A stretch of DNA of 6,145 nt from WLMZ01 sp039920665 (GCA_039920665.1 JBDSDH010000061.1:1-6145); one strand, 5' to 3'; numbered from the stretch's first letter, positions 1 through 6,017 are shown. A program made the numbers and translations. Notes: a model not told the origin generated them from the letters alone.

Positions 1-1
1 C

Positions 2-157
2 GCCGCGTCGCTGGCACTCACCCACCTGACGGCACCGATCGCCTACACCCTCGCCGGACGATCAACTGACACCCACCACCTCGCCCACACGCTGCTCGAC
101 CAGTGGTACGCAGGGATGACCGCGGGCCCCGGCGCCCGGGCTCGACGAACATCGTGA
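2..157 (+). CDS. C-terminal fragment of an unidentified protein, cut by the left edge
   Basis: An open frame runs in from the window edge and ends at a TGA at 155-157, giving 51 residues with no internal start required. The visible part reads as a helical C-terminus: the segment LTHLTAPIAYTLAGR is followed by THHLAHTLLDQWYAGM and then a short Arg/Gly/Pro-rich tail. The pattern (a hydrophobic helix, a short polar turn, then an amphipathic last helix containing LLDQWYAGM) resembles the C-terminal ligand-binding half of TetR-family regulators. That is a resemblance by eye only; no DNA-binding helix-turn-helix is inside the window. The VapC remnant follows 32 bp downstream on the same strand. The frame is plausibly coding, but the product cannot be named. 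Confidence 0.4.
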   Translation, partial: AASLALTHLTAPIAYTLAGRSTDTHHLAHTLLDQWYAGMTAGPGARARRTS

Positions 158-189
158 AGCCGGCTGGTCAGCGTCGGGGCACGGGTTGA

Positions 190-381
190 ACTCGGTGTGG
201 CCTTGAGGCGCGACGTCAGACCCGCGATCATCATCAGGCCCCATCGATCCTGGATCTCTTGATCGCCGCGACCGCCGAGCTCGCAGGACTCACTGTCCTC
301 CACCACGACAAGGACTACGACATCATCGCCGAGATCACCGGGCAGCAGGTGGAGCGGCTCGCCAATGCCCTCGATCAGTGA
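190..381 (+). pseudogene. VapC-type PIN-domain toxin, C-terminal remnant
   Basis: The frame is open from just after a TGA at 187-189 to a TGA at 379-381. The family-like part is 241-381, which reads DLLIAATAELAGLTVLHHDKDYD and continues to AEITGQQVERL. This is the classic end of VapC ribonucleases: the Asp of the DLLIAA helix and the Asp residues of the HHDKDYD segment are two of the acidic positions that bind metal in PIN domains, and the tail is the usual last strand and helix. A whole VapC is about 130 residues; only about 47 family-like residues remain. The N-terminal acidic residue, the central Glu and any start codon are missing. The residues encoded by 190-240 do not look like PIN sequence, which suggests a junction near 235-245. 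No vapB antitoxin precedes it. Without half of its active site it should be inactive. Confidence 0.7.
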
Positions 382-739
382 GGACCACCGACCTCTCCGA
401 GTGCCGGTCTGGGACTGCTCGGATCGGCGACACCCGGGCCGTCAAGCCCGCAGGAACGGGCATCGTCAGACTCGCCGGTTGGGTCGCCGGTCGTGACGTC
501 AACGGGCACGCAAGCCTCGGACGCGACGCATAACACTCACCGCCCGACGCGCCACAATCCGCACGGTTCGGCACGGATGGGTGCGGCCCGGCACTCGATA
601 ACGCGCGTCGGCCCCGTCGGACGCAGAGACCGATCGTCGTGCCGGATAGCGCATGGGTCTGAGCGCATTGCCTCTCCGCGAATATGGAGCATTGCACTGA
701 GGCCGACAGTCGATCGCCGTCGCTGCGGCCTCGACCGCA
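382..739. other. gene-free stretch
   Basis: No frame here has a credible product. The open frames on both strands are Arg/Ser/Pro-rich translations typical of non-coding GC-rich DNA and match no family I recognise. Two short mutually exclusive stems occur at 436-461 (GGGC with GCCC, and GCCCG with CGGGC). They lie about 55 bp after the VapC stop, but there is no T-run, so I do not call a terminator. The rest shows no repeat, tRNA or promoter that I can defend. Confidence 0.5.
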
Positions 740-814
740 GTGGCCGGATTCGGAGCGGTCTTCCAGCTGAGCTTGACGCTTGCGTCAGGCCTACAGGCCG
801 GGCACTATTCATCG

Positions 815-1120
815 GTGCCGGAGGTGACCTGCGAGATCGTCCGATGGATCGATGACTGGAATCCTGGTTGGGTCGAGGCACGTCTCATTGATGTGGAGGG
901 CACGACGTGGATGGTTTGCGACAAGGAGCCGATCTTTAGCAGCGACAGTCTCGGGCCTGACAGTACGTACCCCGTCGCTGGCGTCATTCGTTGCCAGATT
1001 GTCGAGGAGGTTCGATTACGCTGCGTCACCGTCATCGACACCGTCGACCCTGACGGCGTGACCGCCGTCGACGGACTCACGAGCCGATTCAGGGTGCCAT
1101 CCCGTCTCGTCACTCGGTAG
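815..1120 (+). CDS. small hypothetical protein of unknown function
   Basis: The frame ends at a TAG at 1118-1120. The core starts VTCEIVRWIDDWNPGWVEARL and continues with a segment containing TTWMVCDKEPIF, TYPVAGVIRCQIVE and VRLRCVTVIDTV. The even alternation of hydrophobic and charged residues suggests a compact beta-rich cytoplasmic protein of about 100 residues, without signal peptide or membrane segment. From memory it resembles short actinobacterial hypothetical proteins that begin just before such a CEIVRW segment; I know no function for them. Start choice is uncertain. The longest version uses GTG at 740 (127 codons including stop), but its first 25 residues look unlike the rest, so I prefer GTG at 815; GTG at 824 is also possible. 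None has a good Shine-Dalgarno sequence. It stands alone between gene-free DNA and a convergent gene. Confidence 0.6.
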   Translation: MPEVTCEIVRWIDDWNPGWVEARLIDVEGTTWMVCDKEPIFSSDSLGPDSTYPVAGVIRCQIVEEVRLRCVTVIDTVDPDGVTAVDGLTSRFRVPSRLVTR

Positions 1121-1215
1121 CGACCGAACGCCGAACTGCTCTCCGCTCCGCCCAGCCAGGCGTCCGACACATCGGGATGCTCGACGGCGTCGCCTGCACT
1201 AGCGAAATGAAAGCC

Positions 1216-1232
1216 CAGATCGGATCGGTCTG
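1216..1232 (-). terminator. weak terminator-like hairpin after the 68-residue ORF
   Basis: CAGATCG-GAT-CGGTCTG forms a 7-bp stem with one G-T pair and a 3-base loop. Read on the minus strand it lies 25 bp after the stop of the gene at 1258-1464 and is followed by a fairly T-rich stretch (GGCTTTCATTTC). It sits between two convergent genes, where a terminator is expected. The T-run is interrupted, so the call is tentative. Confidence 0.25.
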
Positions 1233-1257
1233 GTGAGCAGCAGAGGGCGGACGAACG

Positions 1258-1464
1258 TCACCACGACCAGAGTTGGTCAGGCGTCGCCGTGTCGACGATG
1301 TCGCCTGCGATGTCGGTCAGGTCACGAAAGTCGAATTCTGAGATGGCGTCGGCCCACATCAGCCTCGCGAACTGCTGACCTGCGAGCATCAGCATCTCGT
1401 CCGTTTCGGTTGGATCCGATGCGATCCGACGGAGGAGTTCTTTCCCGGCACCGGTGTTGTCCAT
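1258..1464 (-). CDS. small acidic hypothetical protein
   Basis: This is a 68-residue protein with many Asp and Glu residues (about 14 acidic against 5 basic). It is predicted to be mostly helical, with segments KELLRRIASD, MLMLAGQQFARLMWADAI and FRDLTDIAGDIVDT, and ends in an unusual aromatic LWSW. No known domain is recognised, and there is no signal peptide or membrane helix. ATG at 1462-1464 is preceded by GAGG at 9 bases spacing, a plausible weak ribosome site. A much better site, AAGGAG, lies farther upstream (1492-1497) and is followed after 6 bases by ATT in the same frame, which would add seven residues; an in-frame TAA lies just before that. The gene follows parE on the same strand after about 220 bp, so it is probably transcribed separately. 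Small size, acidity and location would fit an antitoxin, antirestriction-like or regulatory protein, but nothing specific supports any of these. Confidence 0.55.
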   Translation of the reverse strand: MDNTGAGKELLRRIASDPTETDEMLMLAGQQFARLMWADAISEFDFRDLTDIAGDIVDTATPDQLWSW

Positions 1465-1593
1465 CAGAATTCGCCTCAGCGTAATGATCCGCTCCTTAGC
1501 TTAGGAGACCTGAACCGGTCGACTGCGCGGTCGGCCCCAGGGATGTCGGCCGTCTCGTCCATTACCGAGAGATTAGACCACCCAGTCCGTTCG

Positions 1594-1613
1594 CCTCGCG
1601 AGCACTCGCGGGG
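1594..1613 (-). terminator. stable hairpin downstream of parE
   Basis: An 8-bp stem (CCTCGCGA with TCGCGGGG, one G-T pair) closes a 4-base GCAC loop. It lies 71 bp beyond the parE stop on the strand of the parDE operon. The stem is strong, but no T-run follows directly, so it may be a transcript-end or stability structure rather than a classical intrinsic terminator. The remainder of the 220-bp gap from 1465 to 1684 shows no gene or clear promoter. Confidence 0.3.
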
Positions 1614-1684
1614 AACCAGCGGGCCGCTCAGAATGATCTGCCGACGACACAGTCCGGGGTCGCCCAGATCGGCACGTGCGATCG

Positions 1685-2008
1685 CTACTCCGGCGCGATA
1701 TCGGCGAGGACAACTGCGATGTCCTGTGCGTCGGCAAGCAGGCGGACGACATCAACGCGATCCCAGCTGGCGAAGTAGAACCAGCCGCACGGGAAGTTCG
1801 GAACGCGCCGGACACGCAGCCCATCGATGCGACACAACTCGCCGACACGCGGCGACCCCGCACCGGGCATCCGTCCAAGCGCATCCAGCGAATCGATTGC
1901 GAAATCGAAGAAGCGCGCGGCGACGTCGGGGCCACCCTCGTCTCGGTAGTACTGGGTTCGTTCGACAAGATCAACCTCGGCTTGCGGTCGAAGAATCGGA
2001 CGCGTCAC
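1685..2008 (-). CDS. parE: ParE/RelE-superfamily toxin
   Basis: This is a 107-residue protein of the ParE/RelE toxin fold. The N-terminal helix LRPQAEVDLVERTQYY (residues 6-21) matches the family's opening, where such toxins read roughly P.A..DL.....Y. Helix two spans about 28-47. The beta-sheet core follows with GELCRIDGLRVRRVPNFP (57-73), GWFYFASWDRVDVVRLLADAQDI (75-97). ParE proteins usually inhibit DNA gyrase, while RelE proteins cleave mRNA on the ribosome; the partner and the N-terminus favour ParE, but the target is inferred. The length is normal (95-105 is typical). The GTG start at 2006-2008 overlaps the antitoxin stop in a GTGA, so translation is coupled to the antitoxin. The Cys-containing NFPCGWFYF segment replaces the more usual YxxFY-like wording but keeps the pattern. 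The gene looks intact. Confidence 0.85.
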   Translation of the reverse strand: MTRPILRPQAEVDLVERTQYYRDEGGPDVAARFFDFAIDSLDALGRMPGAGSPRVGELCRIDGLRVRRVPNFPCGWFYFASWDRVDVVRLLADAQDIAVVLADIAPE

Positions 2009-2256
2009 GCGTCAGCGCCGAGTGCACGCTCGCGCAGTTCGGCAATCACGTCGTCGGTTGCTTCGCGACCCTCGCCCGATGCGAGTCCGTCAGCAATGAG
2101 ATTGCGGAGGCGTTGAGCTGCCTGGTCGTGCTGGTCGCGGCGAATCAGCTCGCGCAGGTATTCACTCGTGTTGCCGTAGCTCCCGTTGCTGACACGTGCG
2201 TCGATGTAGTCGCGCATGTTCTCAGGGAGGGCAAAACTCATCGTGTTCCGGCTCAT
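2005..2256 (-). CDS. parD: ParD-family ribbon-helix-helix antitoxin
   Basis: This 83-residue protein begins with MSFALPENMRDYIDARV (residues 6-22), the beta-strand and first helix of a ribbon-helix-helix DNA-binding domain. It continues with the hallmark SYGNTSEYLRELIRRDQ (26-42), the second helix of ParD/CC2985-type antitoxins. The C-terminal half (43-83), rich in Ala, Asp, Glu and Arg, is the toxin-binding tail. Dimers normally bind the operon's own promoter and neutralise the toxin by wrapping it. The ATG at 2254-2256 has only a poor GGGG-type ribosome site. The last bases overlap the parE start, so the two genes form one operon with the antitoxin first. A palindromic cluster just upstream (2279-2292) is the likely operator. 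Both genes appear complete, so this is a functional addiction module by sequence. Confidence 0.88.
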   Translation of the reverse strand: MSRNTMSFALPENMRDYIDARVSNGSYGNTSEYLRELIRRDQHDQAAQRLRNLIADGLASGEGREATDDVIAELRERALGADA

Positions 2257-2262
2257 GGCCCC

Positions 2263-2292
2263 AGTGTGCCCATACTATCAACGGTTGTCAAC
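2263..2292 (-). promoter_or_regulatory. putative parDE promoter and operator
   Basis: On the minus strand a perfect TTGACA (2286-2291) lies 29 bp before the parD start, within two overlapping palindromes: CAAC-g-GTTG at 2279-2287 and GTTG-t-CAAC at 2284-2292, sharing the GTTG. Overlapping short palindromes at the -35 element are what autoregulating ribbon-helix-helix antitoxins typically bind. The -10 is uncertain: a 17-bp spacing gives only CACACT (2263-2268), while TAGTAT (2272-2277) is too close. The transcript would have a very short leader or none, depending on which is used. The remaining sequence up to 2486 shows no gene. Confidence 0.4.
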
Positions 2293-2486
2293 ACCGCTCA
2301 TCTCAACACACGTTCAGACCACACCCAACCGCTCAGAACGGCACGTCCGCGCTCGGCAACCCGTTCCTGAATGTGCAGGCGACGGGAGCCCTGGTGCAGG
2401 CGATTTCGTGTGCCGCTGACGGGCTGCCGACGGCAACATCCGATCCCACGCACGTGTCCGAGGGCTGGAGGCGGGGAGTATGACGA

Positions 2487-3014
2487 CTACGTCGTAAAGG
2501 TCAACCGGAGCGCGGTCTCTTCGTCTGCCCCGTTGGCCAGGTCGAAGTCGATCGCGACTGGCACACCGACCTCATTGAACATCACGTCGAACGTGTGGAT
2601 GCCGAATGACGGGTCACTGAACTGTTCGATTTCATCTGCATCGCGCTCGACGAGGTCGTGCAGTTGCTCGACCGTCCACTCGATCTCGGAACACTCAGGT
2701 CCAGTCGAGGCCGGGTCGACCGACACCTCCGTCACGGCGCCATCGGCGACGGTGGTGATCCACACACAGCCCGCCGACCAATAGTTGACTTCCTCGGCAA
2801 CTTCGAGCCGGTACGTATCAATCTCCGCTTCAGCCCACCGAGCCCTCGCATCAGAAAGCGCCGACCGGATCGACTCATCTTCAATGGCCCCATCGTTGGA
2901 TCGAGGCGAGTTGTCAGGCGCCTCGGGAGAACCCACGGACCGCTCGCCCCCGGAGCCGCACGCTGGGAGCAGGCATATCGAGACAACTGCTACGAAGATT
3001 CCTGTCGCTCGCAT
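2487..3014 (-). CDS. secreted lipoprotein with a DUF6174-like domain
   Basis: This 175-residue protein opens with a short signal peptide: a basic residue at position 2, a hydrophobic stretch IFVAVVSICLLPAC, and the lipobox LPAC with the lipidated Cys at 19. It should be exported and anchored on the outer face of the membrane. A low-complexity Ser/Gly/Pro/Asp linker covers about 20-48. The rest (about 50-175) looks like DUF6174: an ARARWAEAEIDTYRLEV opening, VADGAVTEVSVD, a helix WTVEQLHDLVERD, then HTFDVMFNEVGVPVAIDFDLAN and a closing DEETALRLTF strand. Cys83 and Cys108 could form a disulfide. The domain has no known function. ATG at 3012-3014 has a GAGGAA 15 bases upstream, farther than usual. 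It lies 188 bp after the relaxase stop on the same strand; a promoter of its own could not be identified. Confidence 0.8.
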   Translation of the reverse strand: MRATGIFVAVVSICLLPACGSGGERSVGSPEAPDNSPRSNDGAIEDESIRSALSDARARWAEAEIDTYRLEVAEEVNYWSAGCVWITTVADGAVTEVSVDPASTGPECSEIEWTVEQLHDLVERDADEIEQFSDPSFGIHTFDVMFNEVGVPVAIDFDLANGADEETALRLTFTT

Positions 3015-3202
3015 ACCAGTCTGACGCTATTCCTCCGCACCAAGTTCCCAGGGCTTGGGGATCGAGGGGAAGCGGCTGCTCCTCGATCAGCGTCCGGTGC
3101 GGTCCTTCCTGGTTGTCGAGACCGCTCATATCGCCGCCCGACCTGGGACCCTGTACCCGAGAGATAACGGCACGTGAGATCGGGTGGATCCGCTCATATT
3201 GC

Positions 3203-4105
3203 TCACCGCTCGAGTCCGCTTGTCGATTCTCGCCGGGCGAGTTGCGCAAGCCGGCGCCTCGCTGCCGCGACTCGTTCTGGCACGTCATGTGTCGGACCGA
3301 CTTCGCTGGCCGGTTCGGATACGACGCGATCCGGTTCCTGGTTCCGTGCTTCGGCTGCGAGTGTTCGCAAGGTGCGTCGCCGCGAGGTTGCGCTCATCTG
3401 GTCTGACCGGCGACCAGCCGCCGCGGTGACAGCGCCGGACGGGGTCCAGTCGGTTCCGGCCTCGGGTGGGCCGTGGCGTTCTGGGTCGAAGGATGGTGGG
3501 GCGGTGTGAACGTGGTTGGCGTGGCGGCCTCGGGTGATGCCGACGTAGATCTGGGCTGCGCTGGTTCGGTCGTCGATGATGAGGTGGGCTTCATCGACCG
3601 TTGCGCCCTGCGCACGGTTGATCGTGGAGGCGTACCTGACGCTGACGTTGCCGGCGGCGATGTAGTCGGCGGGGATCGCGTGGCGGTGTCCGTTGTCGAG
3701 GTTGGTGAGATCCGGGACATCGCGGCCGGTGACGATTGCGCTGAACGCTTCGTCGGCGACAGCGTCGACCGCAGCGACCTGGTCGGTGTGCCCGTGAACA
3801 CGGCCATGACAGTCGTAGGTGTCGACCGAGCGTGAGTCGCCGTCTCGTAGGGCGAGTGAGGCGTCGGCTTCCCAGTCGTGCTCGAAGCGGTGCAGGGTGT
3901 CGAGTTCAACTGTCGTGACGCCGGGATCGGCGACGAGTTCGGCGAACAGTCCCCCGGCCTCGACCGAGCCGAGTTGGCGATGATCGCCAACGAGCGCCGT
4001 TCGCCAGTTCTTCGCTCGGGCAATCTGTGAGTACTCGTGCATCAACCGTGTGTCGACCATGCCGGCCTCATCGATGACGACCACCGAGCCCGCCGGGAGG
4101 TCCAT
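3203..4105 (-). CDS. TraA-like conjugative helicase, C-terminal fragment
   Basis: This 300-residue frame is the back half of the RecD-like superfamily 1 helicase of the relaxase. Visible motifs are Walker B/motif II VVVIDEAGM (8-16), motif III TALVGDHRQLGSVEAGG (36-52), the TLHRFEHDWE segment with DASLALRDGD after it (70-90), motif V YASTINRAQGATVDEAH (158-174) and motif VI YVGITRGRHANHVH (187-200) with the arginine finger. The last 100 residues form an Arg-rich, probably disordered tail. The ATG at 4105 is unlikely to be a true start: it appears only because the upstream frame is broken, and the protein would lack Walker A. Between about residue 120 and 130 the text jumps from DEAFSAI, which follows motif III, to VTGRDVPDLTNLDNGHR, which normally comes just before motif V. 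The usual intervening nucleotide-binding and NDRRL-like segment is missing, so even this fragment is probably not a working helicase. Confidence 0.75.
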   Translation of the reverse strand: MDLPAGSVVVIDEAGMVDTRLMHEYSQIARAKNWRTALVGDHRQLGSVEAGGLFAELVADPGVTTVELDTLHRFEHDWEADASLALRDGDSRSVDTYDCHGRVHGHTDQVAAVDAVADEAFSAIVTGRDVPDLTNLDNGHRHAIPADYIAAGNVSVRYASTINRAQGATVDEAHLIIDDRTSAAQIYVGITRGRHANHVHTAPPSFDPERHGPPEAGTDWTPSGAVTAAAGRRSDQMSATSRRRTLRTLAAEARNQEPDRVVSEPASEVGPTHDVPERVAAARRRLAQLARRESTSGLER

Positions 4106-5733
4106 TTCGCGCCGGGAAGGCCGTGGCCGGTGTGGTGCTTCGTCGAGTGCTCGTAGACGAGCTTGTGCAGCGTGTCCGAAGCAACGCCGGCACCTTCTCG
4201 TAGCTCACCCGCCGCGGCCGCTGACGGGGCCGCACCGAACACCGAAACACCCTGTTCGGTCCAGAGGCGACTGCGGCGCCGAGCATCCGGGTCTTGCCCG
4301 AACCGGCCGGACCGACAATCTGTCATCACAGGTCTCGGGTTGGTCAGCATCTCGCTCACTGCTGCGATCTGGGAATCGTCGAGACCGGCAACCGACTGTG
4401 CCTCGAAGCTGACACCTCGATGCCCTTCTGCGACAGGAGCCTGTGCCCATTCGATGACGTCGCCCTCTCGCAGCACATGCCGACTCGTCGTGCACCGGAC
4501 CGCCGACGGCGGGAGATGCACCGGCCGTCCATCCGAAGCCCTCACCATGTCGCCCGTCTCTGCGGGCGCGGTGAGGTCGACCACGCCTGCCGATGCCATT
4601 GCCTCGACGCGCACTCCATCGATCGTCGTGGCAATCGTGGACGGATCTGGTCCGGCGACTCGCATGGCGATCTGCTCGATCAGTTGTGACTCTGACCATT
4701 CGGCATGCTTCAGCTCGACGGCGGCGAGCACGACCTCGATGTCCGGGCGCACGATCACCGCAGGTGAGGGCGGGTTTCCGAGCGTCTCGGCGAGCATCCG
4801 ATCGACATCAACGATCGTGTCGGCCCGTCGTCGCCACGCCTGGCGTAACGTGTCCGTCGACAGGCCAGCCCCGTCGGGCTTGCCGGGTCGAGTGGCGAGC
4901 ACGATCGTCTTGTGGGCCTTGCCCACCTCGGCTCCCGACGGCGATCGGCCCTCGCGCCCGATGAAGTCGGTTGTCCACTCAGCCAGCGCAGTCTCGATGT
5001 CGTGGCTGCGCGTCGAGAACTCGACGAGGAGCGCCTCATCGATCCCGACGATGTCGGCCTGGCCGTTCTCGTCGACCACGTTGAACCGGACACCCAACCG
5101 ACGCTTGGTCTCAGCACGAAGGTGTGTCTGAAACACGGTGCCAGCAGCCTTCGCCTCGCGGAATAGGCCACGGGCATCGAGGGTGCGCCACTCGCCGTCC
5201 GACACCGTTCGCACCGCGTTCGCGATCAGCACGTGATCATGAAGTTGCGGGTCGAGCGCACGGCTCGTGCGGTGCCGATACCTGATCCCGAACACTTCCT
5301 CCGCGTCGACGACTGCCGCACCGGCACGACCGGTTCGCGTGAAGGCGATCCTGGGCGACATCGACTTGATCGCCTCCTCCACGGCGACTGCGTGGGCTGC
5401 CTCGATCTCGGCGGCGACTCGTACGTCGCCGAGCGCTTGCAACACGCTCACCGACTTCGGTACCGAGGACGTCAGGTCGAACGCCGTCACCGAGCGCTCC
5501 GACACCGTCGTCTTGCCGAGTAGCGTTCCGTCCGGAGCGCTCTTCGCTTCGAGCAACAACTTGGCGTCAACGGCAGTCGCCAGCCTGCCGGCGACAGCAC
5601 CCACCAAGTCCGCTCGACCGACCCAGACACCCGGCGCATCGCCGTCACCGGCGTAGTAGTCCTCCGCCCCGGCCACCACCGCCGACTGGTAGTAGCCAGC
5701 ATTCGCCGGGCCGACTCTGCCGATGCTCAACAT
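4042..5733 (-). CDS. MobF-family (TrwC/TraA-like) relaxase, N-terminal fragment
   Basis: This 563-residue frame begins at ATG 5731-5733 with the family's typical MLSIGRVGPANAGYY. The relaxase domain spans about 1-320. Candidate catalytic tyrosines are Tyr14/15 and Tyr26/27 (AEDYYAGDGDAPGVWVG). FDLTSSVPKSVSVL (85-98) carries the Asp that orients the active site, and HRTSRALDPQLHDHVLIANAV (154-174) supplies the three histidines (154, 165, 167) that bind metal. An intact relaxase nicks one strand at oriT and stays covalently attached through Tyr. The helicase begins near 450 with the Q-motif-like GLDDSQIAAV. From about residue 472 to 490 the frame is wrong, so Walker A (true coding 4290-4313) is not translated. 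APSAAAAGEL and SDTLHKLVYEH are back in frame, and residues after 544 are out of frame again. The relaxase domain itself looks intact and might still act if a truncated protein is stable. Confidence 0.85.
   Translation of the reverse strand: MLSIGRVGPANAGYYQSAVVAGAEDYYAGDGDAPGVWVGRADLVGAVAGRLATAVDAKLLLEAKSAPDGTLLGKTTVSERSVTAFDLTSSVPKSVSVLQALGDVRVAAEIEAAHAVAVEEAIKSMSPRIAFTRTGRAGAAVVDAEEVFGIRYRHRTSRALDPQLHDHVLIANAVRTVSDGEWRTLDARGLFREAKAAGTVFQTHLRAETKRRLGVRFNVVDENGQADIVGIDEALLVEFSTRSHDIETALAEWTTDFIGREGRSPSGAEVGKAHKTIVLATRPGKPDGAGLSTDTLRQAWRRRADTIVDVDRMLAETLGNPPSPAVIVRPDIEVVLAAVELKHAEWSESQLIEQIAMRVAGPDPSTIATTIDGVRVEAMASAGVVDLTAPAETGDMVRASDGRPVHLPPSAVRCTTSRHVLREGDVIEWAQAPVAEGHRGVSFEAQSVAGLDDSQIAAVSEMLTNPRPVMTDCRSGRFGQDPDARRRSRLWTEQGVSVFGAAPSAAAAGELREGAGVASDTLHKLVYEHSTKHHTGHGLPGAKWTSRRARWSSSMRPAWSTHG
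4290..4313 (-). other. Walker A motif of the relaxase-helicase, displaced into another frame
   Basis: Read on the minus strand in the frame one base off the relaxase frame, this encodes GPAGSGKT, a perfect ATP-binding P-loop, followed by RMLGAAVAS. The upstream and downstream parts of the same protein use the other frame. This is direct evidence that the reading frame is shifted on both sides of the motif. Confidence 0.85.
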
Positions 5734-5826
5734 GACACGACCCGCGCACGATCAGGTCCTCGATCACCGTGGTGCAAATGTCTGAACTGCTCTCCCCCAC
5801 CAACCCAGCGGGCAACCGCCGGGGGC

Positions 5827-5848
5827 GCCGGGCGAGGAGCCGGGCGAG
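5827..5848. repeat. 10-bp direct repeat, two copies at 12-bp period
   Basis: GCCGGGCGAG occurs at 5827-5836 and again at 5839-5848, separated by GA, with a partial relative (GCCGGGGGC) just before at 5818. It lies about 95-115 bp upstream of the relaxase start. A spacing near one helical turn would suit a DNA-binding protein, but GC-rich sequence can give such matches by chance. Confidence 0.5.
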
Positions 5849-6017
5849 CGCGCGGCCATGCAGGCGCCGACAGGAAGACACGAACCGAGACAGCACAACC
5901 GGCCGGAGCCGACCGGACTGCGGAACCCGGCGACGGGCAGCGAACTGGCGCGACTCGGCCGAGACGCTCTGGCGAGACACGCCCGCAGACGGGCCGCGAC
6001 GGTGGTCCAGACGCAGA

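Larger units (their letters stand above)
3203..5733 (-). pseudogene. MobF/TraA-type relaxase-helicase locus, interrupted by frameshifts
   Basis: The two open frames listed separately below are halves of one gene: relaxase motifs in the first, helicase motifs II, III, V and VI in the second. Motif reading shows three frame changes. Near 4320 one extra base precedes IVGPAGSGKT; near 4264 a compensating one-base loss follows GAAVAS; near 4103 a G-run (probably GGG reduced to GG) breaks GAKW from DLPAGSVVV. With these corrected, the region is exactly 844 codons including the stop. Members of this family I know are usually longer (about 900-1200 residues), and the helicase half also lacks an internal block near 3735. 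As it stands no full-length protein is made. Confidence 0.75.

Noticed and set aside
436..461. Pair of alternative GC hairpins after the VapC remnant, resembling an attenuator
   Set aside because: Stems are only 4-5 bp and there is no T-run, leader peptide or downstream gene close by.
773..808. TTGACG with CACTAT as a promoter for the gene at 815
   Set aside because: The spacing between the two boxes is 24 bp, too long for a sigma70-type promoter.
1543..2370. Plus-strand frame of 275 codons covering the parDE operon
   Set aside because: It is antisense to two recognisable genes (ParE and ParD), and its product is Arg/Ser/His-rich with no known fold.
2483..2495. ACGAC-TAC-GTCGT inverted repeat at the lipoprotein stop codon
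   Set aside because: A 5-bp stem with a 3-base loop and no T-run on the transcribed strand; too weak to call a terminator.
4100..4323. Programmed ribosomal frameshifting in the relaxase gene
   Set aside because: Three shifts in both directions would be needed, and no slippery heptamer or stimulatory structure is apparent; indels or sequence errors explain it better.
4163..5131. Plus-strand frame of 322 codons opposite the relaxase
   Set aside because: It is antisense to clear relaxase sequence; the Ser/Thr/Arg/Pro-rich product is a composition artefact.
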